From: Porphyromonadaceae bacterium CG2_30_38_12
GTDB lineage: Bacteria; Bacteroidota; Bacteroidia; Bacteroidales; Paludibacteraceae
NCBI GenBank assembly: GCA_001873635.1
Contig: MNZK01000085.1
Location: 1 to 47,623 of the forward strand
Direction: 5' to 3'
DNA length: 47,623 bases
Positions 1 through 7,713 of the stretch are shown here, one piece after another (the first letter of the stretch is position 1; each line of letters begins with the position of its first letter). The notes under the pieces are model-generated. The model saw nothing but the letters and a program-made list of their open reading frames with translations. It had not been told where the DNA came from and did no database searches. Both the position numbers and the translations under genes were made by a program.

Positions 1-366
1 ATTACCGGCAATCATGAATTTTGGCGTACGTTGTTTAACGGTGAGTATGACATTTCCCGAAATTGTTTTGTAGCATTCAACAGATTTTATCATGCTGTTT
101 TTTAATAGTTCACGTTCAATTTCGTCGGTTTGTACGTATGGAAACGATTTGCCAACGGGATTCAAATTTTTCGCTTCAAGAATGTTTGAAATTTCGGTTT
201 CCGATATCAAGGTTGTTTTTCCACCATCTAACAAATTAATATCAAATTGCATACAAATTTTATCATTATTGGCATCGCTATATTCAACAATCATAAAACT
301 GAAATAACCCACTATTAGCAAGATACAAAGGGCTATGAGGATGTTGTAAAAGCTGGATAACTTCAT
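1..366 (-). CDS. ftsQ: Cell division protein FtsQ, N-terminal part (runs off the left edge)
   Basis: The first 122 residues of a bitopic protein are visible. A short cytoplasmic N-terminus is followed by one membrane segment at about residues 8-27, then a POTRA-like periplasmic domain. The stretch ISETEISNILEAKNLNPVGK and the later VECYKTISGNVILTVKQRTP match my memory of Bacteroidota FtsQ, where an ECYKT-SG strand is followed by a V-QR-P strand. FtsQ bridges early and late divisome proteins. I chose the ATG at 364-366 because a good promoter (397-428) lies just upstream. The remaining domain and any ftsA/ftsZ neighbours are beyond the edge. murC, which usually precedes ftsQ, is not upstream here; ssb is. 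Family assignment is fairly sure; the C-terminus is not visible. Confidence 0.8.
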   Translation of the reverse strand, partial: MKLSSFYNILIALCILLIVGYFSFMIVEYSDANNDKICMQFDINLLDGGKTTLISETEISNILEAKNLNPVGKSFPYVQTDEIERELLKNSMIKSVECYKTISGNVILTVKQRTPKFMIAGN

Positions 367-396
367 GAAAAAATAATTGAATTAAGAATAGAGTAG

Positions 397-428
397 CAAA
401 GATAAGATATTTTTTTTTGCAATGCAAA
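397..428 (-). promoter_or_regulatory. Promoter of ftsQ (Bacteroidota type)
   Basis: Read on the minus strand, TTTG (425-428) is followed after 20 bp by TATCTTTG (397-404). This fits the Bacteroidota -33/-7 consensus TTTG...TAnnTTTG. Transcription would start near 390, giving an untranslated leader of about 25 nt before the ftsQ ATG at 366. Confidence 0.65.
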
Positions 429-528
429 TTATTCGTTGGGACTTTAATAGCGAGTTATTTATTTCGTTTTTTTTAGTTGATTTTAAAATTTGCATGCTGT
501 GTTTTTTGCTTGATTATTAGAAATCAAA

Positions 529-556
529 AAAGGCTGTTCTTAATAGAGCAGCCTTT
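529..556 (-). terminator. Rho-independent terminator of ssb
   Basis: A 12-bp stem (529-540 pairing with 545-556, one G-T position) closes a TAAT loop. On the minus strand it is followed by a run of T residues. It lies 23 bp beyond the ssb stop codon. Confidence 0.8.
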
Positions 557-579
557 GAAGTTTAAAATGTGTTTCTAAA

Positions 580-1002
580 TCAGAATGGTAGGTCATCCAC
601 TGCGGGAGGAGGTGCCTGCATGTCGGGAGCTGTTGGTGCCGTAGGTGCAACAGGCGATTCGTGCGATTCTGGCTTTTTCCCTAATAATTGGATGGTTTCA
701 GCCACCACTTCAGTAATGTAGCGTTTCACGCCATCTTTTTCCCACGAGCGCGTTTGAATTTTTCCATCCACATATAGTTGCGAGCCTTTTTTGATGTACT
801 TTTCGGCAAGTTCAGCCAAGCCTCGGCGGGCTACAATGTTGTGCCATTCGGTGCGCTCGGGCACTTGCGTGCCATTTTGCAAGGTGTAACCACGATCGGT
901 AGTAGCTAATGAAAAATTGGCAACAGCCACATCTTTGTCGAAATAACGTACTTCCGGATCTTTTCCGACATTACCGACTAAAATAACTTTGTTTACAGAC
1001 AT
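580..1002 (-). CDS. ssb: Single-stranded DNA-binding protein SSB
   Basis: A 140-residue protein with the normal SSB layout. The OB fold occupies about residues 1-108, starting MSVNKVILVGNVGKDPEVRY and containing TEWHNIVARRG and GSQLYVDGKIQTRSW. A proline/alanine-rich linker (about 111-134) leads to the acidic tip DDLPF. That tip is the docking site for replication and repair partners such as Exo I, RecO and PriA. The protein binds single-stranded DNA as a tetramer during replication, recombination and repair. It appears to be a single-gene unit with a terminator at 529-556. I saw no clear -33/-7 pair upstream, so its promoter is unassigned. Confidence 0.97.
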   Translation of the reverse strand: MSVNKVILVGNVGKDPEVRYFDKDVAVANFSLATTDRGYTLQNGTQVPERTEWHNIVARRGLAELAEKYIKKGSQLYVDGKIQTRSWEKDGVKRYITEVVAETIQLLGKKPESHESPVAPTAPTAPDMQAPPPAVDDLPF

Positions 1003-1098
1003 AAATCGATTTGTTTAATCAGGTTAATAAATAATAATTTTAATTGGGCGTAAAAATAATTTTATTTTTTGAAAAAACAAGGATTTATTCTTATTATT

Positions 1099-2268
1099 TT
1101 ACATTATTTTACTAATGTCTTGTTTGCTTGAAGTTGTGATTGTGCCGGTTAAAACTTCTTTAAGTTTTTCGACAAATAGATCAGCATCGGCTTTGGAAAG
1201 ACATAGCGGAGGCAATAAACGAATAGTATTAGTTCCCGATACGCCTGTAAATATCTTTTTGTCAAACAGCAAACTATGGCGAATATCAGTAACATTTTGT
1301 TCAAACTCAATACCAATCATTAGCCCGGAGCCCCGCAGTTCTTTAATTTGGCTAATGTTGCGTAATTCTTGCATGAGGTAATCACCAATTTTACGGGCAT
1401 TTTCTATTAATTTTTCGGCTTTTATCACATCCAACACCGCAATAGCAGCCGTACATGCTAAATGACTACCACCAAAAGTAGTCCCTAACAGTCCGTAAGA
1501 TGCTTTAAACATGGGATTAATAAGTAGCCCACCTATTGGGAAGCCATTTCCCATACCTTTAGCTATCGTGATTAAATCAGGGCGTACATCGGCATGTTGA
1601 TGTGCAAAGAATTTGCCACTTCGGCCGTAACCTGACTGCACTTCGTCCACAATAAAAATAGCACCATATTCTGTGCACGCTTTACGAAGTTCTTGCATAA
1701 AATGTGGTTGCGGTATGTTAATGCCACCCACTCCCTGAATGCCTTCGATAATAATTGCACATACATCGCCTTTTTTGAGGGAAGCTCGAACAGCATCTAT
1801 ATCGTTGAGCAAACAAAAATCAACTTCGAAGCCCTCGTTGATAGGAGCAACAATTTTTGCATTGTTTGTAACACGCACAGCGGCTGATGTCCGTCCGTGA
1901 AAGCTTTTATTAAAAGCAATTACTTTGCTTTTACCCGTGTGAAAGGAGGCTAATTTAAGCGCATTTTCGTTAGCCTCAGCACCCGAGTTCACCAAAAAGA
2001 GGGCATAATCGCAGTAACCAGAAGCTTTGCCTAATTTTTCGGCTAATTCAACTTGTAACTTGTTCACAACTGAATTGGAATAAAAAATCAATTTTTCAGC
2101 TTGATGCGCCAACTTCTGAACATAATACGGGTGCGAGTGCCCTATGGAAATGACTGCATGACCACCGTACAAATCAAGATATTCGATACCGTGCACATCA
2201 TAGGTTTGGCAATTTATGCCCTTTGTAATTTCAATTTCAAAAAGCGGATAAACATTAAATAAATTCAT
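1099..2268 (-). CDS. argD: Acetylornithine/N-succinylornithine aminotransferase (class III, PLP-dependent)
   Basis: A 389-residue class-III aminotransferase. The start is placed at MNLFNVYPLFEIEITKG because the promoter at 2308-2338 predicts transcription beginning near 2301, and the 14 extra residues of the longer frame are not family-like. Hallmarks are YLDLYGGHAVISIGHSHP near the N-terminus, NSGAEANENALKLA (phosphate binding), FIVDEVQSGYGRSG (the Asp that contacts the pyridine nitrogen) and IAKGMGNGFP with the Schiff-base Lys237. It transfers an amino group from glutamate in arginine synthesis. In Bacteroides-type organisms the substrate is N-succinylated rather than N-acetylated, and the sequence alone does not decide between these. 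No other arg gene is adjacent. Confidence 0.85.
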   Translation of the reverse strand: MNLFNVYPLFEIEITKGINCQTYDVHGIEYLDLYGGHAVISIGHSHPYYVQKLAHQAEKLIFYSNSVVNKLQVELAEKLGKASGYCDYALFLVNSGAEANENALKLASFHTGKSKVIAFNKSFHGRTSAAVRVTNNAKIVAPINEGFEVDFCLLNDIDAVRASLKKGDVCAIIIEGIQGVGGINIPQPHFMQELRKACTEYGAIFIVDEVQSGYGRSGKFFAHQHADVRPDLITIAKGMGNGFPIGGLLINPMFKASYGLLGTTFGGSHLACTAAIAVLDVIKAEKLIENARKIGDYLMQELRNISQIKELRGSGLMIGIEFEQNVTDIRHSLLFDKKIFTGVSGTNTIRLLPPLCLSKADADLFVEKLKEVLTGTITTSSKQDISKIM

Positions 2269-2307
2269 GTGGGTTATTATTGCATTAAGTTTATTAAAAT
2301 TCAATTG

Positions 2308-2338
2308 CAAAAGTAATATTTAATTTCTTTATGACAAA
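2308..2338 (-). promoter_or_regulatory. Promoter of argD
   Basis: On the minus strand TTTG (2335-2338) and TACTTTTG (2308-2315) are separated by exactly 19 bp, the ideal Bacteroidota spacing. The predicted start site is near 2301, about 33 nt before the chosen ATG. Confidence 0.75.
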
Positions 2339-2421
2339 ATATAGTTTAGGAACAAAGTTTATTAAAAGTTTTATTGTAATTTTACAATTCAATACTAATA
2401 GAGTTACAAAAGTTTAATACC

Positions 2422-4095
2422 ATGAAAGAAAATAAAGTGACCATTTACTGTAAAAATACACAATCGTATCACCTTTTTGAAGCAGGAACCACCCTGCTCG
2501 AAATACATAATAGATTGGAAATTAAGTTGAAATACAAGGCTGTGGCAGCACGCGTAAACTACAAAGTAGAGGATTTGAATTTTTCTATTTATAAGCCAAA
2601 AGATATTGAATTCATTGATGCAAGTTCACAATCGGGTATGCGTGTTTATGTGCGAACGCTCACCATGGTTTTAGCAAAAGCAATAGACGAATTGTATCCA
2701 GCGAACTATTTACGCATTGAGCACCCGATTTCAAAAGGTTACTATTGCAAGCTCGAAGGTGCCAACCTCGACATGAACCAAAGCGTTATTGAAAACATAA
2801 AGCTTAAAATGAACGAAATCATTGCTTCTAAAAGCATCATACATTGCGAAGAAAAACAAACCAAAGAGGTCCGAAAAATGTTTTCGGACAAACCCCACAA
2901 TCAAGACAAAGTGTCGCTATTAGACAGCTTCGGAAATCCGTATTGTCGGTTTTTTAGAATTGGCAATTATATCGACTATTATAACGGTGTGCTTTTGCCA
3001 TCGACCAATTATTTAGCTATTTTCGACTTAGTGCCTTATTACGATGGTTTGTTGCTGTGCGTGCCAAACCGACAAAACCCGGTGGAACTCGAAACAGTGG
3101 AGGCAAATCCTAAAATGTTTGAAGTTTTTAAAGAGTTTGTGGGTTGGAATAAAATAATGAATCTGAATAATGTGGGGGACTTCAATGTGGCTTGCTGCCA
3201 CAACCAAACCTTCAATTTGATAAAAATTACCGAGGCATTGCACGAAAAGAAAGTAGCGCACGTTGCCGATTTAATTACGCAACGTACCGAAAAAGTACGT
3301 TTTGTGTTGATTTCGGGACCGTCCTCATCGGGCAAAACCACATTTAGTAAACGCCTTTCTATACAGCTTATGGTGAGCAAATTAAAACCGGTAATGCTTT
3401 CGTTAGACAACTATTTTGTAAATAGGGATGCTACACCCACCGACGAAAACGGAGCTTATGATTTTGAACACCTACATGCGTTGGATTTGACGCTTTTCAA
3501 CGATAACCTGAAGCAACTTCTGGCTGGTAACGAAGTAGAAATTCCAAGTTTTAATTTTGAAGATGGTAAACGCTATTTTAAAGGCAATACAATCAAAATG
3601 AATGAGGATAGCATTCTGATAATTGAGGGTATTCATGCTCTGAATCCTGAATTAATGACCGAAATACCGCCAAGTACTACTTTTAAAATTTACGTTTCGG
3701 CTCTCACAACCATTGCTATCGACAATCATAACTGGGTTCCTACTGCCGACACACGTCTGCTGCGGCGCATTATAAGGGATAATAGGTATCGCAACTATTC
3801 AGCGCGCGAAACAATTGCACGTTGGCCAAGCGTTCGCCACGGTGAAGAAAAATGGATTTACCCGTATCAGGAAAATGCCGATGTTATGTTCAATTCAGCC
3901 TTGCTGTTTGAGCTGGCAGTACTCAAAAGTCATGCAGAACCTCTATTAGCTGAAGTGCCTAAATATTGCGATGAATATACGGAGGCACATCGCATGATTA
4001 AATTTTTGAGTTATTTCAAACCTATTCCCGAACGCGAAATTCCGCCAACATCACTTCTTCGTGAATTTGTAGGTGGAAGTAGTTTCAGATATTAG
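2422..4095 (+). CDS. Nucleoside (uridine-type) kinase with threonyl-tRNA-synthetase-like N-terminus
   Basis: A 557-residue two-part protein. Residues about 1-65 look like a TGS domain, and about 70-220 resemble the ThrRS/AlaRS second additional domain. The C-terminal half is a phosphoribulokinase/uridine kinase P-loop NTPase with the Walker A motif ISGPSSSGKTTFSKRL near residues 297-312. Further on are MLSLDNYFVNRD, GAYDFEHLHALD and LIIEGIHALNPEL, all typical of uridine kinase. The expected reaction is ATP-dependent phosphorylation of uridine or a related nucleoside. The N-terminal tRNA-synthetase-like part has no aminoacylation core and its role is unknown. This architecture is common in Firmicutes and Bacteroidota. 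It is transcribed alone, divergent from argD, with no clear promoter match. Confidence 0.85.
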   Translation: MKENKVTIYCKNTQSYHLFEAGTTLLEIHNRLEIKLKYKAVAARVNYKVEDLNFSIYKPKDIEFIDASSQSGMRVYVRTLTMVLAKAIDELYPANYLRIEHPISKGYYCKLEGANLDMNQSVIENIKLKMNEIIASKSIIHCEEKQTKEVRKMFSDKPHNQDKVSLLDSFGNPYCRFFRIGNYIDYYNGVLLPSTNYLAIFDLVPYYDGLLLCVPNRQNPVELETVEANPKMFEVFKEFVGWNKIMNLNNVGDFNVACCHNQTFNLIKITEALHEKKVAHVADLITQRTEKVRFVLISGPSSSGKTTFSKRLSIQLMVSKLKPVMLSLDNYFVNRDATPTDENGAYDFEHLHALDLTLFNDNLKQLLAGNEVEIPSFNFEDGKRYFKGNTIKMNEDSILIIEGIHALNPELMTEIPPSTTFKIYVSALTTIAIDNHNWVPTADTRLLRRIIRDNRYRNYSARETIARWPSVRHGEEKWIYPYQENADVMFNSALLFELAVLKSHAEPLLAEVPKYCDEYTEAHRMIKFLSYFKPIPEREIPPTSLLREFVGGSSFRY

Positions 4096-4184
4096 ATTTG
4101 TATATCTTTATTTTAAAATTGAAGATTAAAACTTTTAAATCAAAAAATTTAAGCGATTGAAAACTTCACTTAAATAAATTATAT

Positions 4185-4192
4185 TATATTTG
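4185..4192 (+). promoter_or_regulatory. -7 box of the OMP-GNAT-ovoA operon
   Basis: TATATTTG fits the Bacteroidota -7 consensus. The nearest TTG (4157-4159) is 25 bp upstream, so the -33 element is weak or absent. Transcription would begin near 4198. That puts a possible GTG start at 4192 upstream of the transcript and supports the ATG at 4267 for the first gene. Confidence 0.5.
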
Positions 4193-4266
4193 TGCGATTT
4201 TTGTTTCGTCCTTGTTTAATATATCTGTGTTTACAAGAATCAGGTTTGAAAAACAAATTACAGTTT

Positions 4267-5067
4267 ATGCATAGAAATTTATATATCTTATTTCTTTTAA
4301 CTATGATACTCGATTTTAGTAATGCGCAGAGTAGAAATGGGTTATATTCATTTTCCTTGCCAGGTAAGTCATCTATTGTGCTAACAGGAATTGGTCCATC
4401 TTACCTTTTTGGGGATGTGGGTGGCAATAAAGATGCAAAAGGTTTATTTAGCAAAACCGATTTTAATGTGGCTCAAACGCAGTATATGTTTTCGCTGAAT
4501 TACCGTTACATTTTTCAGAACAACATAAGTATAAAGGCAAGTACTCTTTTTGGTAAATTTAATGGTACAGACACGGGTACTCGTAACGATGGTCGTGGAT
4601 TTGCTTTCAACACCAACCTTGCCGTATTGGCTTTACACGTTGAGTATAATATTACCGGTGGTGAATTTGCTGATTACGATACACCTCACAAATTTTATGT
4701 GTTTGGTGGTTTTGGCGCTATGATAAGCAAAGTAAATTTTGAAAGCGCATTCCCATTTCGTGATAATGGTCCTTACATAGATTCACATGGGTCTCATGCT
4801 GTTTTAATCCCAACATCAACGGGCGGCTATGCTGTTAAAATGACTACCGTTACGCCAGCTTTCCCTTTTGGCTTAGGGTACGAATATGACATTTCATCTA
4901 ATATCTCTATCGGATTTGAGTATGTTGTACACGCCTCTTTTAGTGATTACCTTGATGGCATATCTACCGGCTATTCAAAAAACAGAGACTATTTGATGAA
5001 TTTAGACATGATACTCACTTATAAGTTTGGTTCCGACCGTGCCAATAGAAACCGATGGAGTTTTTAA
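4267..5067 (+). CDS. Predicted outer-membrane beta-barrel protein (unnamed family)
   Basis: A 266-residue protein with a signal peptide at about 1-20 (hydrophobic core LYILFLLTMILDF, then SNAQ as cleavage region). The rest alternates polar and hydrophobic residues in short strands ending in aromatic residues, as in an 8- to 12-stranded barrel. It has glycine-rich turns and a final strand near MLNLDMILTYKFG. It resembles the small OmpW/OmpX-like beta-barrel proteins common in Bacteroidota, but I do not recognise a named family. A longer reading frame opens at 4192; I prefer 4267 because of the signal peptide and the promoter position. It overlaps the next gene by 13 nt, so it is probably first in an operon with a GNAT acetyltransferase and ovoA. 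Confidence 0.6.
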   Translation: MHRNLYILFLLTMILDFSNAQSRNGLYSFSLPGKSSIVLTGIGPSYLFGDVGGNKDAKGLFSKTDFNVAQTQYMFSLNYRYIFQNNISIKASTLFGKFNGTDTGTRNDGRGFAFNTNLAVLALHVEYNITGGEFADYDTPHKFYVFGGFGAMISKVNFESAFPFRDNGPYIDSHGSHAVLIPTSTGGYAVKMTTVTPAFPFGLGYEYDISSNISIGFEYVVHASFSDYLDGISTGYSKNRDYLMNLDMILTYKFGSDRANRNRWSF

Positions 5068-5606
5068 AACAACTAACTTTTCAACGATCGTCCAACACGG
5101 TCTATCTTCAACCCATAAGTCAACTTTACTTAAATTGCTTTTCGCTTGGAGAATCGGCTCAGTATGTGGATAGTGTCTATTTGCAACAATACCTTTGTGC
5201 TGTGCTCACTACCGGAAAATCGCTGATGTTTTTCAACAAACAACAGCTGATTGCTTGTTTACTTTATGCGCCATTGACCATTGATACGGATTGCCCGAAA
5301 CAAATAGTAGATGCGTTTCGACCAACAAATTGTGCCTACATTGCCGAAATAATGGTTGATGAACAGTATCGTGGAAAAGGTTTAGGGAAAAAATTACTCA
5401 AAGAGTTTTATAACACGGTGGATAGTTGTATTTATCAACATGCTTTTATTCGTGTTTGGGATAAAAATACCGCTGCTATTGGTTTGTATCAAAAAATGGG
5501 ATTTGAACCTTACACAACCATCGAACAACAAAAAATAAGTGCAGATGGCATAACGCCATTTAGCATGCACAAAATATATTTATATAAAAGTTTAGAATTA
5601 GTATGA
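5055..5606 (+). CDS. GNAT-family N-acetyltransferase
   Basis: A 183-residue protein with the acetyl-CoA-binding motif A as VDEQYRGKGLGKKLLKEF (about residues 97-114; the R-G-K-G-L-G loop binds the pyrophosphate). The later WDKNTAAIGLYQKMGFEPY (about 135-153) is the usual motif B region. It would transfer an acetyl group from acetyl-CoA to an amine; the substrate cannot be read from sequence. It starts 13 nt inside the preceding outer-membrane protein gene, and its TGA overlaps the ovoA ATG as ATGA. Translational coupling to ovoA is therefore likely. By context it may modify a histidine, cysteine or thiohistidine compound, which is inference only. Confidence 0.85.
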   Translation: MEFLKQLTFQRSSNTVYLQPISQLYLNCFSLGESAQYVDSVYLQQYLCAVLTTGKSLMFFNKQQLIACLLYAPLTIDTDCPKQIVDAFRPTNCAYIAEIMVDEQYRGKGLGKKLLKEFYNTVDSCIYQHAFIRVWDKNTAAIGLYQKMGFEPYTTIEQQKISADGITPFSMHKIYLYKSLELV

Positions 5607-7708
5607 AAGACTTAGTAACTAAAACGGTTATGCTTTTTTCGGACAATGCCGAGGCAAAACGACAAGAAATCTTATCTTATTTTGAAAAAACATGGGCTGT
5701 GGATGAAAAACTATACGAACAACTTGCCTCCGATGAAAATTTTTATCACCGAGGCGACCCGCTACGACATGTGCTGATATTCTATTTAGGGCACACTGCT
5801 GTTTTTTTTATCAATAAATTGTTTTTAGCTAAGCTTATTGATGCGCGCATTAATCCTTCGTTCGAATCAATATTTGCTATTGGCGTGGACGAAATGAGCT
5901 GGGACGATTTAGACGAACGACACTACAGTTGGCCTCAGGTTTCGGAAGTAAGAGCCTACCGCGACAAAGCTAAAACTGTGATAACGAAAATAATTAAGAA
6001 TACAAAATTAACGCTACCCATAAAGTGGGATGACCCGTTTTGGATTATCTTGATGGGCATTGAACACGAACGCATTCACTTGGAAACATCATCGGTGCTT
6101 CTGAGGCAGTTGCCTTTGAATGAATTAGTTGCAGGTAGGTTTGGTAGTCGTTGTTTGGAGCAAGGCGAGGCTCCTCAAAACATTTTTCGTGCCGTAGAAG
6201 CCGGAAACATCAAGCTTGGCAAGACAAGCGAACATCCACTTTATGGTTGGGATAACGAGTATGGTAGCTATACCGAACATGTTGCTGCTTTTGACGCAAC
6301 TCAATTTTTGATTTCGAATGCCGAATTTTTAAAATTTGTGGAAAGTAAAGGATATGATGCCCAAAAATATTGGACTGCTGAAGGTTGGAACTGGCGCAAT
6401 TACAAACAAGCGAACATGCCGTTTTTTTGGCTAAAGAAAATCGATGGCTATTGGCTGCGCTTGGTTGCTGAGGAAATTCCAATGCCTTGGAATTGGCCTG
6501 TTGAGGTTAATTATTTAGAAGCAAAAGCCTATTGCAATTGGCTCACCGAAACGCAAGGCAAAACATTCAGACTGCCAACCGAGGCTGAGTGGTATCGTTT
6601 ATTGGCTATTAGTAAGCTACCAAACGAAACAGAATGGCAAATGGCACCCGGCAACATCAACTTGGAACATTTCACTTCGCCATGCCCAGTGGACATGTTT
6701 AAACAAGGTGATTTTTATGATGTTGTAGGCAATGTGTGGCAGTGGACAGAAACTCCTATCACAGGCTTTGCGGGCTTTAAAGTGCATCCCATGTACGACG
6801 ATTTTTCGACACCCACTTTTGACGGTCAGCACAATATCATCAAAGGAGGTTCGTGGATTTCGACCGGCAATGAAGCTACTCATGAGGCACGTTATGCTTT
6901 TCGGCGACATTTTTACCAACATGCTGGTTTTCGCGTTGTTGCTTCGGAAAATGCACTCGTGATTGAAAATCATGAATATGAAACCGATACCGAGGTAGCA
7001 AACTCCTGCGAAGATAATTGGGGAGCTCCATTTTGCACACACGAAAATTTTAGCAAACAACTTGCAACCAAAATTTTGGCACTAACCAAAGATAGAAAAA
7101 TTACTCGTGTGCTCGATTTGAATGCTGATACAGGCAGATTAGCATTTGAACTGGCACAATATTTTGACGATATTACTGCGATTGATTTCACTGCCCGTTT
7201 TATTCGAATGCCTATTCAGTTGCAGCAAAAGGGTTTCATCCGCTATATCATTAAAGATGAGGGAGAGTTGGTTTTCTACCGCGATGTAGTCCTGAGCGAA
7301 ACTGGACTTGAGGCGGGCAAAGACAAAATTCTGTTTATGCAAGATAATGCTAACAACCTTAAATCCATTTACACAGGCTACGACTTAATTGTATTACCTA
7401 ATTTGCTCGAAGAGTTAATTTGTCCCATTTTGTTCTTAAAGCAAATTCATGAGCGCTTAAGTCCTCAAGGCATTTTGGTTATTGCATCTACCTACGATTG
7501 GGAAAGTTACGAAGTGAAACGCGAGCATTGGCCGGGAGGTTTCAAGCAAGATGGCGAACCAGTAACATCTTTTGAGGGCATTCAACAATTATTGTCGGAG
7601 CATTTTACATTGCTCGAAAAGCCCGAAAACGTAATGATAACTCGCTGGATATCGACACGAAAAGCTCGTGCATTCAACACAGAAATCAGCTGCTGGCAGA
7701 AAAAGTAA
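5603..7708 (+). CDS. ovoA: 5-histidylcysteine sulfoxide synthase OvoA with C-terminal methyltransferase domain
   Basis: A 701-residue three-domain enzyme. The N-terminal DinB-like domain carries the probable three-histidine iron site: His64 (YLGHTAVF) plus His155 and His159 in HERIHLE. The central FGE-sulfatase/C-type-lectin domain (about 215-450) includes WNWPVEVNYLEAKAYCNWL, FRLPTEAEW, GNVWQWTETP and GGSWIST. The C-terminal domain (about 500-701) is a SAM-methyltransferase fold. OvoA enzymes couple histidine and cysteine with O2 to form a sulfoxide on the way to ovothiol; the methyltransferase part adds the N-methyl group. Here the SAM-binding glycine loop reads LDLNADTGR, where I expect D-x-G-C-x-x-G-R, so methylation may be lost or changed. 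No ovoB (PLP-dependent C-S lyase) is in the window. The stop is 5 bp from the convergent nspC stop. Confidence 0.9.
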   Translation: MKDLVTKTVMLFSDNAEAKRQEILSYFEKTWAVDEKLYEQLASDENFYHRGDPLRHVLIFYLGHTAVFFINKLFLAKLIDARINPSFESIFAIGVDEMSWDDLDERHYSWPQVSEVRAYRDKAKTVITKIIKNTKLTLPIKWDDPFWIILMGIEHERIHLETSSVLLRQLPLNELVAGRFGSRCLEQGEAPQNIFRAVEAGNIKLGKTSEHPLYGWDNEYGSYTEHVAAFDATQFLISNAEFLKFVESKGYDAQKYWTAEGWNWRNYKQANMPFFWLKKIDGYWLRLVAEEIPMPWNWPVEVNYLEAKAYCNWLTETQGKTFRLPTEAEWYRLLAISKLPNETEWQMAPGNINLEHFTSPCPVDMFKQGDFYDVVGNVWQWTETPITGFAGFKVHPMYDDFSTPTFDGQHNIIKGGSWISTGNEATHEARYAFRRHFYQHAGFRVVASENALVIENHEYETDTEVANSCEDNWGAPFCTHENFSKQLATKILALTKDRKITRVLDLNADTGRLAFELAQYFDDITAIDFTARFIRMPIQLQQKGFIRYIIKDEGELVFYRDVVLSETGLEAGKDKILFMQDNANNLKSIYTGYDLIVLPNLLEELICPILFLKQIHERLSPQGILVIASTYDWESYEVKREHWPGGFKQDGEPVTSFEGIQQLLSEHFTLLEKPENVMITRWISTRKARAFNTEISCWQKK

Positions 7709-7713
7709 GCAGT

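Noticed and set aside
6617-7060. 147-codon minus-strand ORF
   Set aside because: Lies inside ovoA on the opposite strand; a shadow frame.
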